From Laedolimicola ammoniilytica (GTDB taxonomy: Bacteria; Bacillota; Clostridia; Lachnospirales; Lachnospiraceae): DNA of 64,000 nt. The stretch lies in NCBI RefSeq assembly GCF_025567165.1, contig NZ_JAOQKC010000014.1, positions 1 through 64,000 on the forward strand, written 5' to 3'. The translations under genes and the position numbers were made by a program. Shown here in pieces: positions 7,588 through 17,110 of this stretch (the first letter of the stretch is position 1; every line of letters starts with the position of its first letter). The notes beneath the pieces were generated by a model. That model was given only the letters and a program-made list of their open reading frames with translations. It did no database searches and was not told the DNA's origin.

Positions 7588-9210
7588 GTGGACAGACAGA
7601 ATAATAGAAGACAGGACAAGTTCGGCGGGCCGCTTTATGAGAAGCTGGCTGCCTACGGAGCTTCGGATTTTTACGCCTTTCATATGCCGGGGCACAAGCG
7701 GCTTATGGGGGAATTTGAGAATCCATTTCAAATAGATATTACGGAGATAGACGGCTTTGACGATCTGCATCATCCGGAGAATGACGGGGTGCTGACGGAG
7801 GCCCAGCGGCGGGCGGCGCAGGTGTTCGGGGCCGGGGAGACGCATTTCCTGGTAAATGGAAGTACGGCGGGAATCCTGAGCGCCATCTCAGGCTGCACGA
7901 AGTATGGCGGAACGCTTCTGATGGCCCGGAACTGTCACCGGTCTGCCTATCACGGGGCGGAGCTCAGGGGAGCAAAAACGGTGTATCTTTATCCACAATA
8001 CATCCCGGAATTGGGGATAAACGGCGTGATTTTGCCGGAAGATGTGGAAAATGTATTGCAAAAGTCCATCATAGAGAAAAAACAGCAGGCGGATGGAAAA
8101 ACAGAGAAAGACTCCGGTGGAGACAGGGAAAAAAATCAAAACCGGATTCAGACAGATATCCAGGCTGTCATGATAGTATCCCCTACCTACGATGGCGTCT
8201 GCTCAGATGTGCGCCGGATCGCGGGAATTTGTCATCGATATGGCGTTCCGCTGATTGTGGATCAGGCTCATGGGGCGCATTTTCCATTTTCAAAATACTT
8301 TCCGGAGGACGCGGTGAGCGCAGGGGCAGATGTGGTGATTCACAGTGTGCATAAGACGCTGCCGGCCATGACACAGACGGCGCTTCTGCATGTGCAGGGA
8401 GAAATCGCGAATCGGGAGCGAATTCGGAAATTTCTGTCTATCTATCAGAGCAGCAGCCCGTCTTATGTGTTGATGGCTTCCATTGACGCCTGTGTGGATT
8501 TGATAGAGCGGGACGGCGAGGAGCTGTTCGCGAAGCATGTGCGGGAGCTTAAGAATTTCCGGGAGAGCTGCCGGGAGCTGAAATGGCTGTATCTGGCCGG
8601 ACTGGACAGTGAGAAGGACGGTATATGGCAGTTGGAAGCGAAACTGGCGGAGTTCGGGCAGACGGCGGATTTTGATCGGAGCAAGCTGCTGATTTCCGCA
8701 AGGAGAGCGAATCTGGCAGGAGCCGGGCTGACAGGAGAAGAACTGTCGCGGATTCTGCGGGAGCGCTATCATATCCAGATGGAAATGAGCGGGCCGGATT
8801 ATGTGGTTGGAATCGCGGGAATCGCGGATTCGGAAGAAGGGTTCGGGAGACTGGCGGAAGCGCTGCATGAGCTCGATCAGGATATGGATGAAAAGATACC
8901 GGTCGGCGTGAGCACAGCAGATAAAGTGAGCGCCAAGATCAACGCGCTGCCACGTCTGAAGGCCGTTCTGACTATTGGTGAAGCAGCGGAGGCCGAAGGC
9001 GCTTGCAGGCCTCTGGCGGCCTGTGAGGGCGCTGTGGCGGGCAATTACGTGTATCTGTACCCGCCGGGAATTCCGGTTCTGGCGCCGGGGGAGCGGGTGA
9101 CGGAAGAGCTGCTGAAATGCATAGAGGAATGGCTGGAGGCCGGTTATGAGGTGCATGGGCTGAAATACGACGGAGACGGGATTCCGAAGCTTGGGATTGT
9201 AAAAGAATAA
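7588..9210 (+). CDS. Orn/Lys/Arg decarboxylase family protein (YaaO/SpeA-like)
   Basis: This 540-residue fold-type I PLP decarboxylase has the family start FHMPGHK, the cofactor motif DQAHGAH and the PLP lysine Lys256 in SVHKT. The C-terminal part is the small domain of the family. It makes a polyamine precursor by decarboxylating arginine, lysine or ornithine; the substrate cannot be told from sequence. The chosen start is GTG, with only a weak upstream AGAG, and the first residues are not conserved, so the true start is uncertain. Residues about 165-195 form a charged, low-complexity insertion. The next gene begins 10 bases later, and the order matches the Bacillus yaaO region. Confidence 0.87.
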   Translation: MDRQNNRRQDKFGGPLYEKLAAYGASDFYAFHMPGHKRLMGEFENPFQIDITEIDGFDDLHHPENDGVLTEAQRRAAQVFGAGETHFLVNGSTAGILSAISGCTKYGGTLLMARNCHRSAYHGAELRGAKTVYLYPQYIPELGINGVILPEDVENVLQKSIIEKKQQADGKTEKDSGGDREKNQNRIQTDIQAVMIVSPTYDGVCSDVRRIAGICHRYGVPLIVDQAHGAHFPFSKYFPEDAVSAGADVVIHSVHKTLPAMTQTALLHVQGEIANRERIRKFLSIYQSSSPSYVLMASIDACVDLIERDGEELFAKHVRELKNFRESCRELKWLYLAGLDSEKDGIWQLEAKLAEFGQTADFDRSKLLISARRANLAGAGLTGEELSRILRERYHIQMEMSGPDYVVGIAGIADSEEGFGRLAEALHELDQDMDEKIPVGVSTADKVSAKINALPRLKAVLTIGEAAEAEGACRPLAACEGAVAGNYVYLYPPGIPVLAPGERVTEELLKCIEEWLEAGYEVHGLKYDGDGIPKLGIVKE

Positions 9211-9220
9211 AACGGAGAAA

Positions 9221-9811
9221 ATGATGGGAAAATTATTTTATGTAATCGGGAAAAGCGCCACAGGCAAGGATACCATTTTTCAGAAGCTTCTGGAAAACGA
9301 AAGTCTGGCTCTGAAGCCGCTGGTGCTGTACACCACCCGTCCTATGCGGGCCGGGGAGGAGCAGGGGGTGCAGTATCATTTTACGGATGAAGCGGGTCTG
9401 ACAGAACTTCAGAACGCCGGGAAGGTGATCGAACTTCGGGCTTACGATACGGTACATGGAGTGTGGAAATATTTTACAGCTGATACAGAGGCGACCGATC
9501 TGGAAAAATATAACTATGCGGGCGTCGGCGTACTGGAGTCCTACCGGGCACTTCGGAATTATTATGGGGCAGAGCGAGTGATTCCCATTTACATTGAAGT
9601 GGAGGACGGAGAGCGGCTGCAGAGAGCTCTCGATCGGGAGCGCGGACAGCAGGAGCCTAAGTACGCAGAGCTTTGTCGGCGGTTCCTGGCGGACAGTGAG
9701 GATTTCGCGGAGGAGAAAATTGCGGAGGCCGGGATCGAAAAGCGGTTTTATAACCGGGATTTGAAGGAAAGCATAGAGAAAATCTCAGCGTATATAAAAG
9801 AACATAAGTGA
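9221..9811 (+). CDS. guanylate kinase-like protein
   Basis: This 196-residue protein has a P-loop GKSATGKDT at residues 10-18 and the guanylate kinase motif TTRPMRAGE near residue 40. It would phosphorylate GMP or a related nucleotide. In Bacillus, thymidylate kinase occupies this place before holB, so this may be a lineage-specific replacement rather than the main gmk. Two ATG codons lie in tandem; the second (9224) sits at a better distance from GGAGA. It is tightly linked to the decarboxylase upstream. Confidence 0.8.
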   Translation: MMGKLFYVIGKSATGKDTIFQKLLENESLALKPLVLYTTRPMRAGEEQGVQYHFTDEAGLTELQNAGKVIELRAYDTVHGVWKYFTADTEATDLEKYNYAGVGVLESYRALRNYYGAERVIPIYIEVEDGERLQRALDRERGQQEPKYAELCRRFLADSEDFAEEKIAEAGIEKRFYNRDLKESIEKISAYIKEHK

Positions 9812-9979
9812 GAACCTTCAGATAAAAGAAATTACAGTCCGCAGGCGGATTTGCGGAGCAGAACAAAAGTATAAAAAGCTGTTTTTTCTAAAAAATGTAT
9901 GTTATACTAAAAAGAGTATTTTTTCATCAAGTTAGTTTTGATAAAATGAATAACGGTAGAAAGAAGGGAGTGTGAATAT

Positions 9980-10969
9980 ATGGCCGGATTTTCCGAAATC
10001 TTGGGGCACGAGCAGATCATCGAGCATCTGCAGAATGCCATAAAGCTTCAAAAAGTATCCCATGCCTATATTCTGGATGGAGAAGAAGGAGCGGGAAAGA
10101 ACATGCTGGCCCGGGCCTTTGCCCAGACACTCCAGTGTGAACGGGGCGGAACTGAGCCCTGCGGGGAGTGCCATTCCTGCAAGCAGGCCATGAGCGGCAA
10201 TCAGCCGGATATCATCACGGTGACCCATGAGAAGCCCGCCAGCATCGGCGTGGAGGACATCCGCGGCCAGCTCTGCGGCGATATCCAGATTAAGCCCTAC
10301 AGCAGTCCTTATAAGATTTACATCGTGGACGAGGCCGAGAAGATGACCGTACAGGCCCAGAACGCCCTCCTGAAGACCATCGAGGAGCCGCCTGCCTACG
10401 GCGTCATCATGCTGCTGACGACCAATGCGGACGCGTTTCTGCCGACGATTCTGTCCCGGTGCGTGACCCTGAAGCTGCGCCCGGTGAAGAACGAGATCAT
10501 CAGGCCCTATCTGATGGAGAAGTACCATATTCCAGATTACCAGGCTGAGGTATGCACCGCATTTGCCAGGGGAAATGTGGGGAAAGCGGAGCGGCTGGCC
10601 CAGTCGGAGCAGTTCGCGGAGCTGAAAAGCCACCTGCTTCATCTGCTGCGGCATCTGCGCGATATGGAGGTCTACGAGCTGACCGAGGCGGTACGTTCGG
10701 CGTCTGAATATAAGACGGAAATTAACGATTACCTCGATCTGATGGCTCTGTGGTTCCGGGATGTGCTTCTATTCAAGGCCACACGCCAGATCGACGGACT
10801 GGTTTTCGCGGAAGAAATTAATGCTATCAGCGCCCAGGCCCAGAAAAGCTCTTACGAGGGGCTGGAGCGGATTTTAAAGGCACTGGAGAAGGCCAAGGTG
10901 CGGTTGAACGCCAACGTAAACTTTGAGCTGACCATGGAGCTTCTCATGCTGACGATAAAGGAGAATTAA
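9980..10969 (+). CDS. holB: DNA polymerase III subunit delta'
   Basis: This 329-residue clamp-loader subunit has a P-loop-like GEEGAGKN, a Cys-rich zinc module (CERGG, PCGECHSC) near residue 55, and VDEAEKMTVQAQNALLKTIEEPP, typical of the DnaX/HolB AAA+ family. With DnaX and HolA it loads the sliding clamp. AGAAGGGAG precedes the ATG. The yaaT-like gene starts two bases after its stop. Confidence 0.93.
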   Translation: MAGFSEILGHEQIIEHLQNAIKLQKVSHAYILDGEEGAGKNMLARAFAQTLQCERGGTEPCGECHSCKQAMSGNQPDIITVTHEKPASIGVEDIRGQLCGDIQIKPYSSPYKIYIVDEAEKMTVQAQNALLKTIEEPPAYGVIMLLTTNADAFLPTILSRCVTLKLRPVKNEIIRPYLMEKYHIPDYQAEVCTAFARGNVGKAERLAQSEQFAELKSHLLHLLRHLRDMEVYELTEAVRSASEYKTEINDYLDLMALWFRDVLLFKATRQIDGLVFAEEINAISAQAQKSSYEGLERILKALEKAKVRLNANVNFELTMELLMLTIKEN

Positions 10970-10970
10970 A

Positions 10971-11891
10971 ATGGAAAAAGTCATAGGCGTCAGATTCCGG
11001 AACGCGGGAAAAATATATTTCTTTTCCCCCGGAAAGCTGGATATCCCCAAGGGAAAGCATGTGATCGTGGAAACCGCCAGAGGCGTGGAATACGGATATG
11101 TGGTAGTGGGTACCAAAGAGGTGGAGGATAAGAAGATTATTCAGCCCCTGAAGCCGGTGATCCGGATCGCGACCCAGGAGGACGATACCCGGGAGGCGGC
11201 CAACCGCTTCAAGGAAAAAGAGGCGTTTAAGATCTGTCAGGAAAAGATTAAAAAACACGGACTGGAAATGAAGCTGATCCAGGCAGAGTATACCTTTGAT
11301 AATAACAAGGTACTGTTTTATTTTACCGCAGACGGACGCATCGATTTCCGCGAGCTGGTAAAGGATCTGGCCAGCGTGTTCCGTACCCGTATCGAGCTGC
11401 GTCAGATCGGCGTCCGGGATGAGACAAAGATTCTGGGCGGCATCGGTATCTGCGGAAGACCATTGTGCTGTCATACCCATCTGTCTGATTTCGTACCGGT
11501 GTCCATCAAGATGGCCAAGGAGCAGAATCTGTCCCTGAACCCCACGAAGATTTCCGGCGTGTGCGGCAGACTGATGTGCTGCCTGAAGCATGAGCAGGAG
11601 ACCTACGAGGAGCTGAACAGCCATTTGCCGGGACTGGGGGACTATGTGACCACTTCCGACGGCCTGAAGGGCGAGGTACAGAGTGTCAATGTGCTGCGTC
11701 AGAAGGTGAAGGTAGTCGTGACCATCGAGGGCGACGAAAAGGAGATCCGGGAGTATCCGGTGGAAGAGCTGAAGTTCCGCCCGCGGAAGAAGAAGGCCGA
11801 TAAAGGGGATAAGGGCAATTCCGACAAGGAGCTGAAGAAGCTGGAGGCTCTGGAAAAGCAGGAGAGGAAATCAAAGCTGGATGACAATTAA
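10971..11891 (+). CDS. PSP1 domain protein (YaaT/RicT-like)
   Basis: This 306-residue protein carries a PSP1 domain with the Cys-rich pattern GICGRPLCCHTHL and GVCGRLMCCLKHE near residues 160-207. In Bacillus YaaT (RicT) these Cys residues help bind Fe-S clusters in the RicAFT complex, which affects RNA processing and development. The lysine-rich tail after residue 270 is lineage-specific. The stop codon overlaps the next gene by 11 bases, and synteny with holB and yabB supports the call. Confidence 0.9.
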   Translation: MEKVIGVRFRNAGKIYFFSPGKLDIPKGKHVIVETARGVEYGYVVVGTKEVEDKKIIQPLKPVIRIATQEDDTREAANRFKEKEAFKICQEKIKKHGLEMKLIQAEYTFDNNKVLFYFTADGRIDFRELVKDLASVFRTRIELRQIGVRDETKILGGIGICGRPLCCHTHLSDFVPVSIKMAKEQNLSLNPTKISGVCGRLMCCLKHEQETYEELNSHLPGLGDYVTTSDGLKGEVQSVNVLRQKVKVVVTIEGDEKEIREYPVEELKFRPRKKKADKGDKGNSDKELKKLEALEKQERKSKLDDN

Positions 11892-12618
11892 GTTGAAGGA
11901 TGGAGAACGGCTGGATGATCTGCAGCGGAACGGTTATCAGATTATCCAGAATCCCAGTAAGTTTTGTTTTGGCATGGACGCGGTGCTGTTGTCCGGGTTC
12001 GCGAAGGTGAAGCTGGGGGAGCGGGCGCTCGATCTGGGGACGGGAACGGGTATCATTCCGATTCTGCTCCGGGGCAAGACAAAGGGCGAGCATTTCACGG
12101 GCCTGGAGATCCAGGAGGAAAGCGCGGATATGGCCAGACGAAGCGTGGAATTAAACGCGCTTTCGGATTCCGTTTCCATTGTCCGGGGTGATATAAAGGA
12201 AGCGGCTTCTATCTTCGGAGCGGCTTCTTTTGATGTGGTGACCTGCAATCCGCCCTATATGACGGGCAGTCACGGCATCGTGAATCCAGAGCTGCCCAAA
12301 GCCATCGCGCGCCATGAGATTCTGTGCAGCTTCGAAGACGTGGCCAGGGAGGCGGCGAAGGTACTGCGGCCCGGCGGACGCTTTTATCTGGTACACCGGC
12401 CCTTTCGGCTGGCGGAAATCATCACCACGCTGGTAAAGTATAAGTTGGAGCCCAAACGGATGCAGTTAGTCTATCCATATGTGGATAAGGAACCGAATAT
12501 GGTGCTTCTGGAGGCCTGCCGGGGCGGGCGTTCCCGAATGACCGTGGAGAAGCCGCTGATTGTATACAAAGAGCCCGGCGTCTATATGGACGAAATCTAC
12601 GATATTTACGGCTATTAA
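11881..12618 (+). CDS. tRNA1(Val) adenine N6-methyltransferase-like (YabB)
   Basis: This 245-residue class I SAM methyltransferase has the SAM motif LDLGTGTGIIPILL near residue 42 and the N6-adenine signature NPPY at 123-126. The family methylates an adenine next to the anticodon of tRNA-Val (TrmN6) or related targets. It starts inside the yaaT-like gene (11-base overlap) and ends 9 bases before rsmI, so translation is probably coupled. Confidence 0.88.
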   Translation: MTIKLKDGERLDDLQRNGYQIIQNPSKFCFGMDAVLLSGFAKVKLGERALDLGTGTGIIPILLRGKTKGEHFTGLEIQEESADMARRSVELNALSDSVSIVRGDIKEAASIFGAASFDVVTCNPPYMTGSHGIVNPELPKAIARHEILCSFEDVAREAAKVLRPGGRFYLVHRPFRLAEIITTLVKYKLEPKRMQLVYPYVDKEPNMVLLEACRGGRSRMTVEKPLIVYKEPGVYMDEIYDIYGY

Positions 12619-12627
12619 GGAGATAAC

Positions 12628-13470
12628 ATGCAGGGAACGTTATATCTGTGCGCCACACCCATCGGTAATCTGGAGGATATTACCTTTCGGGTGCTGCGTA
12701 TCTTAAAAGAGGTGGATGTGATTGCGGCAGAGGATACCCGCAATAGCATCAAGCTTCTGAATCATTTTGAAATTCATACGCCCATGACCAGCTATCATGA
12801 GTACAACAAGTTCGATAAGGGCCGGGAGCTGGTGGAGCAGCTTCGGGCGGGCAAAAATATCGCGCTGATCACGGATGCCGGAATGCCGGGTATCTCTGAT
12901 CCGGGCGAGGAGCTGGTGAAAATGTGCGCGGAGGCGGGCATTACGGTGACGGTGCTGCCGGGAGCCTGCGCCTGCGTGACGGCACTGACGCTGTCGGGGC
13001 TCGGGACCAGGAGGTTTGCCTTTGAGGCCTTTCTGCCGTCGGATAAGAAGGAACGCCAGAACGTGCTGGAGGAGCTGAAAAGCGAGACGCGGACGATGAT
13101 TATCTATGAAGCGCCCCATCGGCTTCTGAAGACCCTTGGGGAGCTTCGTGATACCCTGGGAAATCGGCGGATTTCGGTGTGCCGGGAGCTGACGAAGAAG
13201 CACGAGACCATTTTCCGGACGGATCTGGAAGCAGCGATTCGTCATTATGAGACGGAAGCGGCCAGGGGCGAGTGCGTGCTGGTCATCGAGGGCCGCAACC
13301 GGGAAGAGATGGAAAAGGAAAAGCAGGCGGCCTGGGAGCAGATGACCATTGCGGAGCATGTGGCGCTATATGAGCAGCAGGGAATCCAGCACAAGGAAGC
13401 CATGCGGTTGGCGGCCAAAGATCGTGGCGTATCCAAAAGAGATATTTACCAGGCTCTGCTGGAAGGATAA
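12628..13470 (+). CDS. rsmI: 16S rRNA 2'-O-ribose C1402 methyltransferase
   Basis: This 280-residue tetrapyrrole-methylase-fold protein starts with CATPIGNLEDITFR and has AAEDTRNS and GMPGISDPG, all diagnostic of RsmI, which methylates C1402 in 16S rRNA. Length is normal. It is the last gene of the plus-strand housekeeping run and ends at a shared terminator with abrB. Confidence 0.95.
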   Translation: MQGTLYLCATPIGNLEDITFRVLRILKEVDVIAAEDTRNSIKLLNHFEIHTPMTSYHEYNKFDKGRELVEQLRAGKNIALITDAGMPGISDPGEELVKMCAEAGITVTVLPGACACVTALTLSGLGTRRFAFEAFLPSDKKERQNVLEELKSETRTMIIYEAPHRLLKTLGELRDTLGNRRISVCRELTKKHETIFRTDLEAAIRHYETEAARGECVLVIEGRNREEMEKEKQAAWEQMTIAEHVALYEQQGIQHKEAMRLAAKDRGVSKRDIYQALLEG

Positions 13471-13482
13471 TTTTGCGAAAAG

Positions 13483-13520
13483 AAAAAACCGGGGACCCAT
13501 TGTTGGGTTGCCGGTTTTTA
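13483..13520. terminator. bidirectional terminator between rsmI and abrB
   Basis: The segment holds AAAAACCGG and CCGGTTTTT with inner pairing ACCCA/TGGGT. It has an A run on one side and a T run on the other, so it can end transcription from both converging genes. Confidence 0.85.
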
Positions 13521-13537
13521 TGTACCGATAAATATAA

Positions 13538-13792
13538 TTAAATTAAGTTAGCCTTTTTTGCTAATTCCTCAATTGACTTTTTGGAAACCATTTTACCATG
13601 GAATTCAATAAGATCATCTCGGTCTCCTGTGAAAATATCCGTCGGTGCATACTTCTTTAAAATAATTTTGTCATCTTCAACATAGATCTCGAGAGAATCG
13701 CGTTCTTCAATTCCGAATACTTTTCGTAATTCCATAGGAAGCGTGATACGTCCGAGTTCATCCAGTCTTCTGACCACTCCGGTGTTCTTCAT
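13538..13792 (-). CDS. abrB: AbrB-family transition-state regulator
   Basis: This 84-residue protein starts MKNTGVVRRLDELGRITLP, the swapped-hairpin DNA-binding domain of AbrB/SpoVT. The family controls the switch from growth to stationary phase and sporulation. An upstream in-frame ATG at 13822 would add ten residues, but AAGGAGGAG lies exactly inside those codons, so 13792 is the start. The place between rsmI and metG is as in Bacillus. Confidence 0.92.
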   Translation of the reverse strand: MKNTGVVRRLDELGRITLPMELRKVFGIEERDSLEIYVEDDKIILKKYAPTDIFTGDRDDLIEFHGKMVSKKSIEELAKKANLI

Positions 13793-13955
13793 TGCTTCTC
13801 CTCCTTCATTTAATGGTAACACTCGATTTCAATATTATAACAAAAAAACCATAAGATTCCAATAGGTAAATAAATTTCTTAATGATATTTTAATGAACAA
13901 ATTGATAAAAAAACATAAAAAAAGGATAAATTAGCAAAAATTTGGGGGAGATAAT

Positions 13956-13991
13956 ATGAAAAGCAAAGAAAATTCCATAAATGCGGATTAG
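13956..13991 (+). CDS. possible 11-codon leader peptide before spmA
   Basis: GGGGGAG followed by ATAAT and ATG opens an 11-codon frame (MKSKENSINAD) that stops 34 bases before the spmA start. The Shine-Dalgarno is stronger than that of spmA itself. It may be a short leader or merely a chance frame; no conservation can be judged here. Confidence 0.3.
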   Translation: MKSKENSINAD

Positions 13992-14025
13992 AAAGAATAT
14001 ATTGATAAAAAAGGGAGAAGATGTC

Positions 14026-14628
14026 ATGCTGAATTATCTTTGGGCGGCCATGCTGATCCTGGGAATTGTTTACGGAACTTTACAGGGAAGACTGCCGGAG
14101 TTGACGGAGGCAGCGCTTACGTCGGCGGGGGAGGCGGTGAACCTGTGCGTCACTATGGCGGGGATTATGGCGCTGTGGGTGGGGGTGATGGAGATTGCCC
14201 AAAAGAGTGGCATCATTGGCCGGGTGTCCCGTGTCATCGGGCCGTTTCTGGATTTCATGTTTCCGCGGCTGCCGCGGGAGCATCCGGCCAGAGAGTATAT
14301 CACGACCAATGTGATCGCCAATATCTTCGGTCTCGGCTGGGCTGCCACTCCGGCAGGGCTGAAAGCCATGGAGGCGCTGAGCGATCTGGAGGAGGAGCGA
14401 CGGAAGACCGGACAGCAGGCGCGGAAAAAGGGGACAGCCAGCAACGAAATGTGTACTTTTCTGGTCCTGAATATCGCGTCTCTGCAGCTGATTCCGGTGA
14501 ATATCATCGCTTATCGGAGCCAGTATGGCAGTGTGAATCCGGCTGCGATTCTGGCTCCTTCGCTGGTGGCGACGCTGATCAGCGCCGTGGTGGCGGTGGT
14601 GTTCTGTAAGCTGATGGACAGGGGGTGA
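14026..14628 (+). CDS. spmA: spore maturation protein A
   Basis: This 200-residue membrane protein has the nucleoside-recognition (Gate) domain, several hydrophobic helices and the SpmA pattern MWVGVMEIAQKSG/NVIANIFGLGWAATPAGLKAM. SpmA and SpmB together act in dehydration of the spore core. The start at 14026 follows GGGAGA; the in-frame ATG at 13981 has no ribosome binding site. spmB follows after 4 bases. Confidence 0.93.
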   Translation: MLNYLWAAMLILGIVYGTLQGRLPELTEAALTSAGEAVNLCVTMAGIMALWVGVMEIAQKSGIIGRVSRVIGPFLDFMFPRLPREHPAREYITTNVIANIFGLGWAATPAGLKAMEALSDLEEERRKTGQQARKKGTASNEMCTFLVLNIASLQLIPVNIIAYRSQYGSVNPAAILAPSLVATLISAVVAVVFCKLMDRG

Positions 14629-14632
14629 GAAA

Positions 14633-15172
14633 ATGGCAAGGGTGATGCTTTACATATCGGATCTTATCGTGCCGTTTCTGATTTTCTATGTGGTGATGGA
14701 GGGGCTGGCCGCGAAGCGGCCGGTGTATGATGATTTTGTAAAGGGGGCGAAGGACGGGCTGAAGACGGTGGTGCAGATTCTGCCGACGCTGGTGGGACTG
14801 ATGGTGGCGGTGGGCGTGCTGCGTGCTTCCGGGTTCCTGGATTTTCTGGCGGGAGTGCTGGGCGGCCTGACGGAGAAGATACATTTCCCGTCGGAGCTTC
14901 TGCCTCTTGCTATCGTGCGGATGTTCTCGGCTTCAGCGGCCACGGGGCTGGCACTGGATGTTTTTAAGGAGTACGGGACGGACAGTTATGTGGGGCTGGC
15001 GGCGTCCATTATGATGGGGTGTACGGAGACGGTCTTTTATACCATGAGTATCTATTTTATGACGGCGAAGGTGAAGAAGACCCGCTATACGCTGCCGGGG
15101 GCGCTGTTGGCGACGGTGGCGGGAATCGCAGTCAGCGTGTGGTTGGCGGGGAAGATGATTTTGAATGGTTAG
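14633..15172 (+). CDS. spmB: spore maturation protein B
   Basis: This 179-residue membrane protein is the SpmB partner, with a nucleoside-recognition domain and motifs such as VPFLIFYVVMEGL and GCTETVFYTMSIYF. It is translated from a GGGGTGAGAAA site within 4 bases of spmA. The gene runs tail-to-tail into the DUF885 gene with only 6 bases between, and no terminator is visible. Confidence 0.93.
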   Translation: MARVMLYISDLIVPFLIFYVVMEGLAAKRPVYDDFVKGAKDGLKTVVQILPTLVGLMVAVGVLRASGFLDFLAGVLGGLTEKIHFPSELLPLAIVRMFSASAATGLALDVFKEYGTDSYVGLAASIMMGCTETVFYTMSIYFMTAKVKKTRYTLPGALLATVAGIAVSVWLAGKMILNG

Positions 15173-15178
15173 CTACAA

Positions 15179-17110
15179 CTAATCCGTGGCAGTCCAGGCG
15201 GGCAGGTAAGCCTGGAGGATGGAAAAAGGGGCGGGGCCGGTGCGGAGCAGATAGCTGTGGAAATCCTTCAGCGCAAATTGCGCTCCGAGACCATTTTCCG
15301 CTTCTTTTTTCAGCTCCAGAATCTCCACCGCACCCAGATAATATTTGAGGTAATTGGCGGGATCCTGCTGGATGGTCTGATAGATCTCGGCGAGTGCAGC
15401 GGAATCGGTGACGCTGTAGCCGTTCCAGAATTGGTTCATTTCCGAAGGGGTCCAGCCTTCGTAGTGGATACCCACGTCCGAGCGGGCGTAGAGACCCAGC
15501 AGGAAGAAGGAGTTGGCGGCTAAGAGGTCGGCCATATCCGGATCGAGACCGGCGTAGCGGTAGGACAGGCGCTCGGCATAGGTGGCCCAGCCTTCGACAA
15601 AGCCGCCGAAGTAGAAGAGGCTGCGGACTGGGGACTGCGGCGGGGTCTGTTCGGAGAGCGTCTGATACAGATGGCCGGGGAAGCCCTCGTGGGCCAGGGT
15701 GGTAAAGAGGGTCAGACCGTCGTAATCGGCAGCAGGATTGATGTAGATGACATGATTCCACATGGCGTCCAGGGGTGGCGTAAGGTAGAAGGCGGGGCTT
15801 AAGTGCTCCTGGAGGGACGGGGAGACGGATTTGATGGAAATGTGGATGGCGTGGTCAGTGCCGTCAGCGTCCGCGCCGTTATGGGCGTAGCTCGTGGCAG
15901 CAGGAAAATCAGTCTGCATTCGGGTCTGTAATTCTTCCAGAATCTGCTCCGGTTCCTGGATTTCGATGGTGCGGGAAATGTCGGTCAGCAGCTCCGGGCG
16001 GCGTTTGACCAGCGCGGCCATCTGGCGCACATCGGACAGGAGCTGGCGGTCGATGAGGTCGCGGATTTCGGGCAGGGTGCGGCCGGAGCCAACGACGGCG
16101 TCCACCAGGGCCTGATAGTAGGCGCGGCCTTCCGGGTAATGGGCCAGGCCCAAGGGATTCGAGCCGGAGCCTTTCAGGGAGGAGAGGGTTTCGATGAGGT
16201 GAGCGTAGGCGGGGAAAACGTGGGATTCGAGCACTCGTTGGTTGAGGTTTACATAATATAAGATTTGACGGTCGGAAAGCTGGTTTTTTTGAGAAAGTTC
16301 CGTAAGGCGTTCGGAGAAGCTGGCTGCCAAAAAATGTTCGATGATTGCCTCGGAACCTTCCTCAGGTGTGTCGAGAATCTCATTGGAGCTTCGGACAGAG
16401 TCAATATCGGTGGCGGCTATGTTTTCAGGCTTGTTCTGATTACTATTACTTTGGTTGGCGTTGTTGAATTGTGTCCCATTCAGAAAATCCTGACACCCCG
16501 CAATCACCGCGTCTGCGCTTTCATCCGTCATAAAAAGTCCAGCCGCAGCCTTCTTCTTTTCATACTCGCATAATTCCTCAAAATACACATCTGTCTTCGC
16601 CAGCAGCCGCAGATAGACATCCACATCCGCCTCCGAATCAAAGGTGTACTCCGCCAGCAGCACCGGCAGCTGTGCCTGCACACCCAGCAGCGGACTGCAA
16701 ACTTCCTCATAATAAGGAAAATGGAGCAGTGTAAGCTCCCGGGGAATCTGCGTGTCCAGGATGTCGAAGGTCAGACGGTTCTGATAAGACAGTTTACTTC
16801 GCGGAAAATCCGACAGGGCGGCGAACGCATTTTCCAGAGCGGCGGCTGACCGGGCTTTTGCTTCCTCCGAGTAAGAGCCATAGGAAATCGGGAACTTACG
16901 AATTCCGTAAGAAGCCGGGTCAGCCAGCGTGTAATGGAGTGTCAGTGTGCTGCCGGTGACAGATTCCCGGAAGAGTCCGTTGGTGAAGGCTTCGAAGGCC
17001 TCATCGGCGGAAGTAGTGTCCGTACCGGGCAGACAGGAGCGGGAGAGAAGCAGAGCCGCCGTTAAAAAAGCAGAGAGAAAAAGAACAACGAGGAAGGACT
17101 TTTTGCACAT
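15179..17110 (-). CDS. DUF885 family metallopeptidase-like protein, membrane-anchored
   Basis: This is a 643-residue DUF885 protein, a family related to zinc metallopeptidases, with the HExxxGH-type motif LAHEGFPGHLYQ in the C-terminal half. The N-terminus from ATG 17110 has a short basic start and a hydrophobic helix ending in SRSCLPG, a signal anchor or imperfect lipobox, so it probably works outside the membrane. The frame stays open up to 17446, but that extension runs through the terminator of rplY and is not coding. No clear ribosome binding site marks the start. An Asn-rich insertion (about residues 205-245) breaks the family pattern. Confidence 0.82.
   Translation of the reverse strand: MCKKSFLVVLFLSAFLTAALLLSRSCLPGTDTTSADEAFEAFTNGLFRESVTGSTLTLHYTLADPASYGIRKFPISYGSYSEEAKARSAAALENAFAALSDFPRSKLSYQNRLTFDILDTQIPRELTLLHFPYYEEVCSPLLGVQAQLPVLLAEYTFDSEADVDVYLRLLAKTDVYFEELCEYEKKKAAAGLFMTDESADAVIAGCQDFLNGTQFNNANQSNSNQNKPENIAATDIDSVRSSNEILDTPEEGSEAIIEHFLAASFSERLTELSQKNQLSDRQILYYVNLNQRVLESHVFPAYAHLIETLSSLKGSGSNPLGLAHYPEGRAYYQALVDAVVGSGRTLPEIRDLIDRQLLSDVRQMAALVKRRPELLTDISRTIEIQEPEQILEELQTRMQTDFPAATSYAHNGADADGTDHAIHISIKSVSPSLQEHLSPAFYLTPPLDAMWNHVIYINPAADYDGLTLFTTLAHEGFPGHLYQTLSEQTPPQSPVRSLFYFGGFVEGWATYAERLSYRYAGLDPDMADLLAANSFFLLGLYARSDVGIHYEGWTPSEMNQFWNGYSVTDSAALAEIYQTIQQDPANYLKYYLGAVEILELKKEAENGLGAQFALKDFHSYLLRTGPAPFSILQAYLPAWTATD

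Noticed and set aside
13793..13822. Ten-residue N-terminal extension of AbrB
   Set aside because: These codons contain the AAGGAGGAG ribosome binding site, and AbrB proteins start at MKNTGVV.
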